Shown: positions 17,042 to 27,586 of the stretch, one piece after another
Layout: the number at the start of each line of letters is the position of its first letter
How positions within the stretch are numbered: the first letter of the stretch is position 1
Assembly (NCBI GenBank): GCA_963705545.1
Contig: CAVPJX010000004.1
Location: forward strand, 310,001 to 374,000
Reading direction: 5' to 3'
Length of the DNA: 64,000 bases
From: DATBLY01 sp963705545
GTDB lineage: Bacteria; Actinomycetota; UBA4738; HRBIN12
Notes under the pieces: generated by a model
The model's database searches: none
The model's input: only the letters and a program-made list of their open reading frames with translations
What the model was told of the DNA's origin: nothing
Made by a program: the position numbers and the translations under genes

Positions 17042-18979
17042 GTGAGGTTCCGGTATTCGCGGTGGGACGGCACGCAGGACCCCTTCGGTCCCGAGATCGC
17101 CGCGGGGGACGTGCTCGACGAGCTCGCCGACGATCTGTTGATGGGCTCGGGCGCCGACGCCGCGCTCCGGCGGCTCCAGCGGCGCGGCATGCAGGGCCGC
17201 TCCTCCGGGCTCGACGCGCTCCGGCGACGCCTGGCCGAGCAACGACGCCGTGAGGAGCACCTCCTGAACCTCACCGGGCCCCTGGAGGAGATCCACGAGC
17301 GCCTAGGCGAGATCCTGGACCGGGAGCGATCCGCGCTGTCCTTCCGCGTCGAGGACGATGCCCGCATGCGCGAGGCGTTCCTGGACGACCTCCCGCCCGA
17401 CGCCCCCGGCCAGATCCGTGAGCTGTCGGAGTACCGATTCGTCGACCCGGAAGCCGGGCGCCTGTTCGAGCAGCTGATGGCCGAGCTTCGCGAACAGGTC
17501 CTCGGGGCGCACTTCCGGTCGATGGCCGAGGGGATGCGGAGCGTGACGCCGGAGCAGCTCGGCCGCTTCCGAGACATGCTCGCCGACCTGAACGCCCTGA
17601 TCGAGGGGCGTGAACGAGGCGAAGACACGCAGCCCGCGTTCGAGGACTTCATGCGTCGCCACGGGGACCTGTTCCCCGACGGGCCGAAGACCCTCGACGA
17701 GCTCCTGGAGAACCTGGCGCGCCGGATGGCGGCGATGAGCCGGCTGATGGCGTCGCTCTCGCCGGAGCAGCGGGCGGAGCTCCAGTCGCTCGCGGAGCAG
17801 GTGATGCAGGACATGGACCTCGCGTTCGAGATGGATCGCCTCGGTGCCAACCTCGCCTCGGCGTTCCCGGATCTCCCGTGGGGCGAGCCGGCGATGGGCG
17901 GCGGCGAGGGCGATCCGATGCCGCTCGCCGCGACGGTGGACGCGATGGAGCGCCTGCACGACTACGAAGACCTCGATCGAGCGCTCCGCGGTGACTACCC
18001 AGGCGCGGCGATCGAGGACGTGGACGAAGAGGCGCTCCGACGGACCCTCGGCGATCCGGCCGTGCGTGACCTCCGCCGGCTGAAGCAGATCGAACGCACG
18101 CTCGAGGAGGCCGGCCTGGTGCAGCGGCGCGGGGGCCGGCTCGAGGTCACGCCCCGGGGGGCCCGCAAGCTCGGGGAGCGGGCCCTCGTCCAGGTGTTCG
18201 AGGAGCTGCGACGCGACCGCGAGGGGACGCACGAGGCTCGGGAGGCCGGTGGGATGGCGGAGCCGACCGGCGCCACCCGGCCCTGGCGGTTCGGCGACCA
18301 CGGGCAGATCTCGGTCCAGCGGACGGTGTTCAACGCGGTCGTCCGGTCCCGGCCGGGCGAACCCCTGCGGCTGGCACCCGATGACTTCGAGATGGTGGAG
18401 GCCGAGCAGCGCACCGAGACGGCGACCGCGCTGCTGCTCGACCTCTCCTTCTCGATGCCGCTGCGTGGCCACTTCGTGCACGCGAAGCGAATGGCGCTCG
18501 CCCTGCACGCCCTGATCGAGGGGCGGTACCCGCACGACACGCTCTACCTGGTCGGGTTCAGCGACTACGCGAGGCGGCTGCAGCCCGAGGATCTGGCCGC
18601 TCCCGGCTTCGAGCGGGTCTACGGCACGAACATGCAGCACGCGTTCCTGCTGGCCGGGCGACTGCTCGCCCAGCACCCGCGGGCCGCGCGCCAAGTGATC
18701 ATGGTCACCGACGGCGAGCCCACGGCGCACTTAGAAGACGAACGCGCGGTCTTCTCGTGGCCTCCGGTGCCCGAGACGATCCGGCTCACCCTCGCCGAAG
18801 CGCTGCGGCTCTCCAAGGCCGGCGTCACGCTGAACGTCTTCATGCTGGAAGAGTCCGACGGGTTGATCCGGTTCATGGAGCGTCTCGCCCGGATGACGTC
18901 CGGGCGGGTGTTCCTGATGGATGATGAGCGCCTGGGCGACTTCGTCGTCCGCGACTACGTGAGGACCCGAGGGCGCTAG
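17042..18979 (+). CDS. VWA-domain protein, likely partner of the MoxR-like ATPase
   Basis: A 645-residue protein. The N-terminal two-thirds is helical and charged with many E/R pairs (coiled-coil-like). The C-terminal third is a von Willebrand A domain with a MIDAS: L-L-D-L-S-F-S-M-P (DxSxS), the G-T-N-M-Q-H loop carrying the Thr, and M-V-T-D-G-E-P. Proteins of this layout are commonly encoded next to MoxR/ChlI-like ATPases, with the VWA domain bridging ATPase and client. Here the ATPase gene is 3 kb upstream on the same strand with its own promoter. GTG start, leaderless by the TACGCT box. Confidence 0.85.
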   Translation: MRFRYSRWDGTQDPFGPEIAAGDVLDELADDLLMGSGADAALRRLQRRGMQGRSSGLDALRRRLAEQRRREEHLLNLTGPLEEIHERLGEILDRERSALSFRVEDDARMREAFLDDLPPDAPGQIRELSEYRFVDPEAGRLFEQLMAELREQVLGAHFRSMAEGMRSVTPEQLGRFRDMLADLNALIEGRERGEDTQPAFEDFMRRHGDLFPDGPKTLDELLENLARRMAAMSRLMASLSPEQRAELQSLAEQVMQDMDLAFEMDRLGANLASAFPDLPWGEPAMGGGEGDPMPLAATVDAMERLHDYEDLDRALRGDYPGAAIEDVDEEALRRTLGDPAVRDLRRLKQIERTLEEAGLVQRRGGRLEVTPRGARKLGERALVQVFEELRRDREGTHEAREAGGMAEPTGATRPWRFGDHGQISVQRTVFNAVVRSRPGEPLRLAPDDFEMVEAEQRTETATALLLDLSFSMPLRGHFVHAKRMALALHALIEGRYPHDTLYLVGFSDYARRLQPEDLAAPGFERVYGTNMQHAFLLAGRLLAQHPRAARQVIMVTDGEPTAHLEDERAVFSWPPVPETIRLTLAEALRLSKAGVTLNVFMLEESDGLIRFMERLARMTSGRVFLMDDERLGDFVVRDYVRTRGR

Positions 18980-19603
18980 ATGCGGCGGCTCGTCAAGCCG
19001 GCGGTGTGGACCGCCGTGTTCCTCGCGTGCGCGGGAGCCGGGGCCTACCTCGCCGCGCACACCGACCCGTTCCCGCCCGGCGTCGATCGCCCGACGGGAA
19101 CGGGACCCACCGGCACCACCGGGCCGTCGCCGTCCCCGGAACCGATCTTCGAGCGGTGGACCGGGACGATGCGGACGGCATCCCGGCATGATCTGTACGT
19201 CGGTGGCTCGTGCCGGTCGCGTTGGCGCACCGAGCTCCGGTTCGCGATCGATCCGAGCGGCGCGGTCCAGGGCTCAGGGGTCGCATCCCCGGTGGGTGAG
19301 GCGTCCTGCGACTTCCCCGAGGCCCAGCAGCAGGCGCACCGGATCCGGATGACCGTGGTTGGGCGCCTGACCTCGACCGGGGTCCTGAGGATCACGTTCG
19401 ACCATGTGACGCCGGCCCCCGCGGGGAGCACGGACCTCGGCGGGTTCCTCGTCTTCCTCCCCGCCGCGCGGCTCACCACCGGCACGGAGCAAGGTTCCAC
19501 GGCCCAGCTCACGTTCGACCAACAACGGAGCGACGGGAACCGAGGGACGTTCGTCTTCGAGGGGTCGATGCGGCTCGGCTGTCGTTCCGGCTGCGGCGCG
19601 TGA
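18980..19603 (+). CDS. Secreted or membrane-anchored protein (unknown)
   Basis: A 207-residue protein with an N-terminal hydrophobic segment (about 8-26), a Thr/Gly/Pro linker, then a beta-rich domain with paired cysteines (C near 74, C near 106 and C-R-S-G-C at the end). The ATG immediately follows the TAG of the VWA gene, so both are probably on one transcript. No family recognised. It converges on the methyltransferase gene with about 10 nt between stops. Confidence 0.6.
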   Translation: MRRLVKPAVWTAVFLACAGAGAYLAAHTDPFPPGVDRPTGTGPTGTTGPSPSPEPIFERWTGTMRTASRHDLYVGGSCRSRWRTELRFAIDPSGAVQGSGVASPVGEASCDFPEAQQQAHRIRMTVVGRLTSTGVLRITFDHVTPAPAGSTDLGGFLVFLPAARLTTGTEQGSTAQLTFDQQRSDGNRGTFVFEGSMRLGCRSGCGA

Positions 19604-19613
19604 GGCGCGAGCG

Positions 19614-20438
19614 CTACCCGACCCGATCCCACCAGAGCGTGACGATCGTCCGCTCCGGCGGGCCGACGTCCCAGCCATCTCCTGTCCGGCGGAGGCGGTC
19701 GCCCAGGGCCTCGGCCACCTCCTCGTCCCGTTCCGCGGGCAGGCAGAGGCGCCGCCGGACCGTGGCGATCGCGCCCTCGCGGGCGGCGAAGCCGCCGCCC
19801 CCCTCGTCCGCCGAGGGCGTGCGCTCGTCACGATGGACGTCGTACCCGAGCTCGCGCAGGACCGCTTCGGCGTCTCCGGCCGATGGCCCGGTGGGTCGCT
19901 CGAGCGCGTGGAAGCGGAGCCAGAGGTCACGCATCCAGTCGAGCGGGTGGTGCTCGGTCAGCTCGGCCACGACGCGGTGCCGCGCGTGCGCTTCCATCGC
20001 GCGGGCGAACGGCGCGAGGTCGGCCGTGTTGTAGAAGACGTGTCCGGCCACGACCACGTCGGCCGGCTCGACCCGGTCGGCCACGTCGGGCCAGCGTCCC
20101 TCGATCGCCTCGGCCCGTACGCCGGCGGTCGTCGCGTTCTCGACGAACCCCTCGAGCATGTCGGCCTGCGCGTCCACGCCGACGATCAGCCCCGCGCGCG
20201 ACGCGAGCGGCAGGGAGGTCGCTCCACCGCCGACGCCGACGTCGAGCACGGCGCCGCCGGCGGGGAGGGCCTCCAGCGAACGCCGCGTGGTGGGCGTGTC
20301 CAGCTTCGCGCGCGCCGCCCCGCGCCGCCGGAAGCACTCGGAGGCGAACCCCCAGGGCGGCTCAGGCGCGGCGGCGATGATCGCCTCGGGGATCGCCCAC
20401 GATCCCAGCTGCTCCCGCCACCGATCCGCGGCCCTCAT
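19614..20438 (-). CDS. SAM-dependent methyltransferase
   Basis: A 274-residue class I methyltransferase: motif I is V-L-D-V-G-V-G-G-G, the acidic residue after strand 2 is in V-G-V-D-A-Q, and D-V-V-V-A-G-H-V-F-Y-N is motif IV. H-H-P-L-D-W-M-R-D-L-W in the C-terminal half resembles a small actinobacterial group without known substrate. It starts 4 nt after the stop of the CoA-transferase gene, so the two form an operon. Confidence 0.75.
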   Translation of the reverse strand: MRAADRWREQLGSWAIPEAIIAAAPEPPWGFASECFRRRGAARAKLDTPTTRRSLEALPAGGAVLDVGVGGGATSLPLASRAGLIVGVDAQADMLEGFVENATTAGVRAEAIEGRWPDVADRVEPADVVVAGHVFYNTADLAPFARAMEAHARHRVVAELTEHHPLDWMRDLWLRFHALERPTGPSAGDAEAVLRELGYDVHRDERTPSADEGGGGFAAREGAIATVRRRLCLPAERDEEVAEALGDRLRRTGDGWDVGPPERTIVTLWWDRVG

Positions 20439-20442
20439 CGGT

Positions 20443-21678
<1,236 letters not shown>

Positions 21679-21735
21679 CGCGCCAGAGCCTCGCACGCGA
21701 TGGGCTCGATGGCATCCGGAACGGGGATAGAAAAG

Positions 21736-21788
21736 CGGAACCGCCGAAACCCGAGGGCTCCAGCGGTTCCGAGGTATTTGTACCTCGG
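21736..21788 (+). promoter_or_regulatory. Two overlapping, mutually exclusive hairpins
   Basis: CGGAACCGC (21736-21744) pairs with GCGGTTCCG (21763-21771); CCGAGGTA (21769-21776) pairs with TACCTCGG (21781-21788) around a TTTG loop. The two stems share 21769-21771, so only one can form fully. Located between divergent genes. Confidence 0.45.
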
Positions 21789-21904
21789 ACGGACGCTCGC
21801 CGTCAACCCCGGGGACCCGATCTTGTCACTCTGATGTGGGGGCTCCGGTTGCGGCGGTGGCCCGACCTGCGGTTCTGCCATCGACAGCGCAGTCGTGATT
21901 GGGC

Positions 21905-21910
21905 GATGAT
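21905..21910 (+). promoter_or_regulatory. Probable -10 box (coiled-coil gene)
   Basis: GATGAT ends 6 nt before the GTG at 21917; it matches only the A and final T of TANNNT. Confidence 0.3.
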
Positions 21911-21916
21911 TGGCCC

Positions 21917-22564
21917 GTGAACCCCGAGAGCCTCGAGCGGGCGAACGCGTTCCTGGCGGCCGTCGCCGCGCGCACGGAGGTCGGAGCCGTCCTCGAGGGA
22001 ACCCCTGCCGAGCTCGGACGAGAGCTCGGGCTGCCCGATCCGCTCTCGACCGCGCGCGCCGTGCGTGCGTTGATCGCCCGACGCCGCCTCGAGCCCGCGG
22101 CCGGGTCCTACCGATTGCTCGATGCTCGGCCGCTCGAGCCGGGGGAGAAGGAATCGATCGCCCGGAGGCCGCGGCGGTCGGCGTCCCCCCGCTCGTCGAC
22201 GCCGGCGGCGTCGACGCCGACCTATTCCGACGTAGGGCGAGCGGCGGTCGACCGGCTGGTCGAGCTCTCGCGGGAGGTCGCGACGCTGCGAGCGACTCAG
22301 CGGACCGCGCGGGAGGAAGCGCGGGCATCGCGCGAGGCCCGGGTCGAGGCGGAGAACCGCGCCGACGCGCTGGCCGCTCGACTGCGAGACCTGGAGACCC
22401 GGGCCGAGATGGCCGAGTCCAACCTCCGGACGCTGCTCGCGTCCGTCCGGGGACGCGAGGCCGCCCGCGACGCCGCGGTGGCGGACTCGGAGATGGAGGC
22501 GATCCTCGGGGTCCTGAAGGCCGGCGACGAGGACCCCGCGTCGGTCCCCGACGGCGCTCCCTGA
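21917..22564 (+). CDS. Coiled-coil protein with a possible winged-helix N-terminus
   Basis: A 215-residue protein. Residues ~20-80 (L-G-R-E-L-G-L-P-D-P then A-R-A-V-R-A-L-I-A-R-R-R-L-E) look like a winged helix-turn-helix. A disordered Ser/Pro/Arg segment follows, then a long Ala/Arg/Glu coiled coil (about 115-195). I recognise no named family. DNA binding is an inference. The GTG start has a weak -10-like box just upstream. It converges with the ABC permease gene 5 nt away. Confidence 0.55.
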   Translation: MNPESLERANAFLAAVAARTEVGAVLEGTPAELGRELGLPDPLSTARAVRALIARRRLEPAAGSYRLLDARPLEPGEKESIARRPRRSASPRSSTPAASTPTYSDVGRAAVDRLVELSREVATLRATQRTAREEARASREARVEAENRADALAARLRDLETRAEMAESNLRTLLASVRGREAARDAAVADSEMEAILGVLKAGDEDPASVPDGAP

Positions 22565-22568
22565 TCCG

Positions 22569-23522
22569 TCAGCGAGACCGCAGCTTCGGGTTGATCACCT
22601 CGTCGAGCGCGTACCCGCACATCGTGAAGGCGAGGACGACGAGGACGATCATCACGCCGGGCGGGATCAGCCACCACCAGTAGCCGGCGGAGAGCGCGCC
22701 CGCGCTGAACGATTCCGCGATCATGCCGCCCCACGAGATCCTCGTCGGGTCGCCCAGGCCCAACAGGGAGAGCGTCGTCTCGGACAGGATCGCGAGCGCC
22801 ACGACGAGGATCGTGTTCGCGAAGATCACCGGGAACACGTTCGGCAGGATGTGGCGCGAGACGAGGTGCCAATGGCCGGCCCCCAGGGCACGCGAGCGTT
22901 CCACGTACGGGCGTTCCTTCACCGACAGGGTGTCGGCCCGCACGAGCCGTGCCGTGCCGGCCCAGGAGGTGATCCCGATCACGATGATGATGTTGAGGAG
23001 CGTAGGTCCGAGGACCGCGGCGAGCACGATCGCGAGCGCGACCCAGGGGATCACCAGGAACCAGTTCGTGAGTGCGTTCAGCACTCCGTCGGCCTTCCCG
23101 CCGAAGTAGCCGCCCGCGATGCCGATGGACGCGCCGATCACGATCGTCATCACGGTCGCGGCGAACCCGACGACGAGGGAAACCCTCGCCCCGTCGATCA
23201 GCAGCGCGAGTACGGGTCGCCCGAAGTTGTCGGTGCCGAGCACGTACGCGGGGGGCGGCTCGAACGGCTCCCCCGGAGCGGTGGAGGGGTCGACGTTCGC
23301 GGGATCGATCAGCATCGGACCGAACACCGCGAGGAGCACGAAGACGATCATGATCGCGAGACCGGTCATCCCCATCGGGCTCCGCCGGTAGGTATGCCAC
23401 AGGCCCAGAAGTGAGCGCTTCCGGCGGACCCAGGCCGGGTTCCCGCCGCGCCGAGCGGGTTCGCCCTCGACGGGCGGCGGTCCGGCCTCGAGGCCCGTCG
23501 GTTCGAACGAACCCTTGGCCAT
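22569..23522 (-). CDS. Second C-type permease of an oligopeptide/dipeptide ABC transporter
   Basis: A 317-residue OppC/DppC permease: a long cytoplasmic N-terminus, the OppC_N helix, L-G-T-D-N-F-G-R, and the EAA-type loop E-R-S-R-A-L-G-A-G-H-W-H-L. It ends with G-Y-A-L-D-E-V-I-N-P-K-L, like its paralog at 25603-26566, to which it is closely similar through the membrane domain. It is the last gene of the Opp-like operon, 18 nt after the OppF-like ATPase. With one B-type subunit present, it could replace the other C subunit to form an alternative channel. Confidence 0.88.
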   Translation of the reverse strand: MAKGSFEPTGLEAGPPPVEGEPARRGGNPAWVRRKRSLLGLWHTYRRSPMGMTGLAIMIVFVLLAVFGPMLIDPANVDPSTAPGEPFEPPPAYVLGTDNFGRPVLALLIDGARVSLVVGFAATVMTIVIGASIGIAGGYFGGKADGVLNALTNWFLVIPWVALAIVLAAVLGPTLLNIIIVIGITSWAGTARLVRADTLSVKERPYVERSRALGAGHWHLVSRHILPNVFPVIFANTILVVALAILSETTLSLLGLGDPTRISWGGMIAESFSAGALSAGYWWWLIPPGVMIVLVVLAFTMCGYALDEVINPKLRSR

Positions 23523-23540
23523 CGGTCCTCGACCCGGCGG

Positions 23541-24614
23541 CTACCCCTCGCCGGCTGGCAGGGTCGCCGGTTGCAGGGGTGCGGCGTGGCAGGCGACCAG
23601 GTGCTGGGGCCCGAGCTCCATCGGGAGGATGTCCTCGCCCGTGCAGCGCGCCTCGATCCCGAGCTCGGCGGCGCGCCCGCTGGCGACGACCGGGCACCGG
23701 GGGTGGAAGCGGCAGCCGGGAGGGATCTTCGTGGGGTCGGGCGGCTCCCCCTGCAGGATCGGCCGCTCGATCCCGCCGGCCTCCGGGACGACGTCGAGGA
23801 GCGCCTTCGTGTAGGGATGCAGCGGTCGGAGCAAGACGTCCTCGGCCGGGCCGATCTCGACCATCCGCCCGAGGTACATCACGCCGACGCGGTCCGCCAC
23901 GGTCCATGCGAGCCCGAGGTCGTGCGTGACGATGATGATCGTCAGGCCGAGATCATCCCGGAGTCGGAGCAGGAGCTCGAGGATCTCGCCGCGGACCGAG
24001 GCGTCCAGGTTCGACACCGGCTCGTCGGCGACGATCACCTCGGGTTCGAGGGCCAGGGCCCCGGCGATCACCACGCGCTGTCGCTGACCGCCCGAGATCT
24101 CGTGCGGGAAGAGGAGGAAGAACCGCTCCGGTGGGCGGAGCCCGGCCCGGGAGAGCGCGCGCGCGACGAGCTGTTCCTCGCTCTCTCCCTGTCCTCCTCG
24201 GTCCACGCCGTGGATCCGGAGCCCCTCCGCAACGATCTCGTAGATCGTCTTGCGGGGGTTCAACGTCCCGGTCGGGTCCTGGAAGATCATCTGGACGCGC
24301 CGCCGGTAGGCCTTGAGGTTGCGACCGAGGGGCTTTCCCTCGTGGAGGATCTGCCCGGAGTTCGGCGTCAACAGCCCCATGATCGCCCGGGCGGTGGTGG
24401 TCTTCCCGCAGCCCGACTCCCCGGCGATCGCCAGGACCTCGCCGCGGCGGACGTCGAAGCTCACCCCGTCGACCGCACGCGAGATCACGGCCTTCTTGCC
24501 GAACAACCCCTGGAAGACGCCCACGCGTCCGGCGAAGGACACGTGCAGGTCGCGGACCTCGAGGACCACGTCGCCCACGGGCCGCGGCTCGGCGGTGCGT
24601 GCCTCGGTGCTCAT
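23541..24614 (-). CDS. Oligopeptide/dipeptide ABC transporter ATPase, OppF-like
   Basis: A 357-residue ABC ATPase: Walker A GESGCGKT near residue 69, Q-loop I-F-Q-D-P, signature I-S-G-G-Q-R-Q-R, Walker B V-I-V-A-D-E-P and H-loop I-V-T-H-D. The C-terminal oligo_HPY region (P-L-H-P-Y-T-K-A-L) and the cysteines of C-R-F-H-P-R-C-P are the OppD/F family hallmark and may bind an iron-sulfur cluster. Its ATG overlaps the stop of the OppD-like gene (ATGA). Confidence 0.9.
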   Translation of the reverse strand: MSTEARTAEPRPVGDVVLEVRDLHVSFAGRVGVFQGLFGKKAVISRAVDGVSFDVRRGEVLAIAGESGCGKTTTARAIMGLLTPNSGQILHEGKPLGRNLKAYRRRVQMIFQDPTGTLNPRKTIYEIVAEGLRIHGVDRGGQGESEEQLVARALSRAGLRPPERFFLLFPHEISGGQRQRVVIAGALALEPEVIVADEPVSNLDASVRGEILELLLRLRDDLGLTIIIVTHDLGLAWTVADRVGVMYLGRMVEIGPAEDVLLRPLHPYTKALLDVVPEAGGIERPILQGEPPDPTKIPPGCRFHPRCPVVASGRAAELGIEARCTGEDILPMELGPQHLVACHAAPLQPATLPAGEG

Positions 24615-25606
24615 GTGGCGACCCCCTCGGGGGCGGGGGTCGACCGCCGCGGGTCGACCAACAGGCACGAAGCTCGACGGCCGGCCCCGGTCACGTACAG
24701 CTCGGGCTCGACCGTCGAGCAGTCGTCGAACGCGACCGGACAGCGGGGGTGGAACGAGCAACCGGCAGGGACGTTCGCGGGATCCGGAGGGTCGCCGCCG
24801 AGGCCCGACGGCTTTCCCCGGAACCGGCTGTCGCCGATCTCGGGGAACGCGGCGGCGAGCGCAACCGTGTAGGGGTGCTTCGGGTCGTGGAAGACCTCGG
24901 TGCCGGACCCCTCCTCGACCACCTTGCCCGCGTACATGATCGCGAGGCGGTCCGAGACCTCCACCAGGACCGAGAGGTCGTGGGTGATGAAGATCATCGA
25001 GAGCCCGAGCTCACGTTGCAGGTCCTTCATCAGGCGCAGCACCTGGGCCTGGACCATCACGTCCAACGCGGTGGTCGGCTCATCGGCGATCACCATGGAG
25101 GGGTTGCAGGCGAGCGCCATCGCGATCATGACGCGCTGCTTCTGTCCGCCCGAGAGCTCGTGCGGGAAGTCGTCCATCCGGCGCCGTGGCAGGCCGACCT
25201 GCTCGAGGAGGGCGCCGACCCGCGCCTGCGCTTCGCGTTCGCTGCCCTGTTGGTGGACCAGGATCGCCTCCGCGATCTGGTCGCCGACCTTGCGGACGGG
25301 GTTCATCGCGTGCATCGCGCCCTGGAAGACGATCGACGCGCCGGTCCACCGGACGGCCCGGAGTCGGCCCGGCCGCATCGCGAGCACGTCTTCCCCGTCG
25401 AGCAGGATCGTCCCCTCGACCTTGGCGGTCGCTGGGAGCAGGCGCAGGATCGCCGCCGCGATCGTCGACTTGCCGCACCCCGACTCGCCTGCGAGGCCGA
25501 GGACCTCGCCCTTCGCGACGTCGAGATCGACGCCGCGGACCGCCGGCACGCCGCCGCCCCGCGTCTGGTAGGTGATGCGGACGTCTCGGAGCTCCAGGAC
25601 GCTCAT
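24611..25606 (-). CDS. Oligopeptide/dipeptide ABC transporter ATPase, OppD-like
   Basis: A 331-residue ABC ATPase: Walker A GESGCGKS, Q-loop variant F-Q-G-A-M-H-A-M-N-P-V (the OppD type), signature L-S-G-G-Q-K-Q-R, Walker B V-I-A-D-E-P-T-T-A-L-D and H-loop F-I-T-H-D. The C-terminal K-H-P-Y-T-V-A-L and C-S-F-H-P-R-C-P complete the family pattern. ATGA overlaps join it to the permease before and the OppF-like gene after it, so all are translated together. It powers import of peptides or related solutes at the cytoplasmic face. Confidence 0.9.
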   Translation of the reverse strand: MSVLELRDVRITYQTRGGGVPAVRGVDLDVAKGEVLGLAGESGCGKSTIAAAILRLLPATAKVEGTILLDGEDVLAMRPGRLRAVRWTGASIVFQGAMHAMNPVRKVGDQIAEAILVHQQGSEREAQARVGALLEQVGLPRRRMDDFPHELSGGQKQRVMIAMALACNPSMVIADEPTTALDVMVQAQVLRLMKDLQRELGLSMIFITHDLSVLVEVSDRLAIMYAGKVVEEGSGTEVFHDPKHPYTVALAAAFPEIGDSRFRGKPSGLGGDPPDPANVPAGCSFHPRCPVAFDDCSTVEPELYVTGAGRRASCLLVDPRRSTPAPEGVAT

Positions 25607-26566
25607 CGTTCTCGGATCTTGGGGTTGATGATGTCGTCCAGGGCGAACCCGCACATCGTGAAGCCCAGCACGACCAGGACGATGCACACCCCGGGGGAGC
25701 CGATCCACCACCAGGCGCCGAGCGTGGTGGCACCGGCCTGGAACGCGTTCTCGAGGATCGATCCCCACGAGACCGCGGTGGGATCGCCGAGCCCCAGGAA
25801 CGAGAGCGCGGTCTCGGACAGGATCGCGATCGCGATCACCAGGATCGTGTTCGCGAAGATCACCGGCATCACGTTGGGCAGGATGTGGCGGGTGATCATG
25901 TGCCAGTCGCCCCCGCCGAGAGCCCGCGCCCGCTCGACGTAGGGCCGCTCGCGGACCGAGAGGGCCTGGGCCCGGACCAGCCTGGCCGTCCCCGGCCACG
26001 ACGTCAGGCCGATCACGAGGATGGTCGTCGAGAGTGAAGGTCCGATGATCGACGCCAGCACGATCGCGAGGGCCAGCCACGGGATGACCAGCCCGAAATC
26101 CGTGAACCGCATGAGCAGGGTGTCGGTCGTGCCCCCTCGGTAGCCCGCCACGATGCCCACCACCGCCCCGATCACCATCGTCATCGCGGCGGCGACCAGC
26201 CCCACCAGCAACGAGATCTTCGAGCCCTGGATCACGAGGGTGAGCACCGAGAGGCCGAAGTTGTCAGTGCCCAAGCGGGTACTCCCGCGACGGAGGCGCC
26301 AGGACCGGTCCGCTCGTCAGGGTCGGGTCGACGCCGCTCTGGTCGGAGAAGACCGCGAAGATCGCGACGCCGGCGAAGAAGATCAGGATCGCGAGGCCGA
26401 TCATCCCCAACTTGTTGCGCCGGTACTGCTTCCAGAAGCGCCGGAACGCCTGTCGGCGCCGGGTCCGCCGGATCGCCCGGGGGCTGCGGAGCTCCGGCAG
26501 TTCCTCGGGCGGCTCTTCGTCGCGGAGGTTGGGATCGCCGCCGGGAGTGATGGGAGGCGCCTGCAC
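25603..26566 (-). CDS. OppC-like permease, frameshifted in this sequence
   Basis: The first ~98 codons (GTG at 26566) hold the OppC_N helix and run to R-E-Y-P-L-G; the rest, from T-D-N-F-G-L-S to N-P-K-I-R-E-R, is one frame away. Removing one G from TTGGGCACTG (about 26267-26271 on the plus strand) restores a ~320-residue permease with the EAA loop E-R-A-R-A-L-G-G-G-D-W-H-M. The GTG follows directly on the TAG of the OppB-like gene. Probably functional in the organism, the break being a one-base insertion. Confidence 0.85.
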
Positions 26567-27550
26567 CTATGCCTCCCGGACCCGCGGGTCGAAGTAGCCG
26601 TAGATCAGGTCGGCCGCGAGGTTCATGAGGATGACGGCCGCGCTCGCGAACAGGAAGCACACCTGGAGCATCGGATAGTCCTGCGCGTTCAGCGCGTCGT
26701 ACGTCAAGCCGCCGAGTCCCTTGTAGCTGAAGACCACCTCGACCGTGATGGCGCCCCCCAGCACGAACCCGAACGAGAGCGCGATCAGCGTGATCGTCGG
26801 CAGCAGCGCGTTGCGGACCGCGTGCTTGTTCAGGACGTTCTTCTCACGGACGCCCTTCGCGCGCGCCGTCTGGATGTAGTCCTCGCCGAGCACGTCCAGG
26901 AGCGAGGACCGCATCACCAGGTAGTACTCGCCCAGGTACGCGAGCGTGAGCGTGAGCGCCGGCAGGAACAGGTGGTTCAGCACGTCGGCGATCGCCGCGA
27001 ACCCCGTGTAGTCGGCGCCGACCGTCACCCGCCCGCTGTTCGGGAACCAGCCGAGCGTCGTCGAGAACAGCAGGATCAGCAGCATCCCCAGCCAGAACTC
27101 CGGCATCGAGTACAGGACCAGGGAGACCCCCATCGAGGCGTTGTCGAACGACTTGCCGCGTCGCCATCCCGCGCGGATCCCCATCCAGACGCCGATCACC
27201 ACCGAGAAGATCGTCGAGACGCCCACCAGGAGCAGGGTCGGCCACATGAACTCGAAGAACACGCCGAGCGCCGACTCATCCGGACGCACGATGATCGACC
27301 GGCCGAAGTCCAGTCGGAGGATGTCACCCAGGTAGTCGACGAACTGGGCCGGGAGCGGCTTGTCCAGGCCGTACTGCTCCAGGAGCTCCTGTTGCTCCTG
27401 CTTGTCGATCTTCAGCCCCGACCCACGCGTCAGGTTCTTCACCGGGTCGGACGGGAGGATCCGGAACAGGAAGAAGTTGAAGACGAGGACGAAGAACAGG
27501 GTGAGGAGAGCCTGCAGGAGCTTCCGCAGGACGTAGCCTCGCCTCCCCAC
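26567..27550 (-). CDS. OppB-like permease of the ABC importer
   Basis: A 327-residue B-type permease: first helix near residues 8-30, the periplasmic segment R-I-L-P-S-D-P-V that is typical of OppB/DppB, then five further helices and the loop D-Y-I-Q-T-A-R-A-K-G-V-R-E-K. It starts with GTG after an AGGAGGGGGG ribosome site and lies 36 nt after the binding-protein gene. It pairs with one of the two C-type subunits of this operon. Confidence 0.9.
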   Translation of the reverse strand: MGRRGYVLRKLLQALLTLFFVLVFNFFLFRILPSDPVKNLTRGSGLKIDKQEQQELLEQYGLDKPLPAQFVDYLGDILRLDFGRSIIVRPDESALGVFFEFMWPTLLLVGVSTIFSVVIGVWMGIRAGWRRGKSFDNASMGVSLVLYSMPEFWLGMLLILLFSTTLGWFPNSGRVTVGADYTGFAAIADVLNHLFLPALTLTLAYLGEYYLVMRSSLLDVLGEDYIQTARAKGVREKNVLNKHAVRNALLPTITLIALSFGFVLGGAITVEVVFSYKGLGGLTYDALNAQDYPMLQVCFLFASAAVILMNLAADLIYGYFDPRVREA

Positions 27551-27586
27551 GTGCCCCCCTCCTGCTCAGGCGTCCGGACCCGGGCG

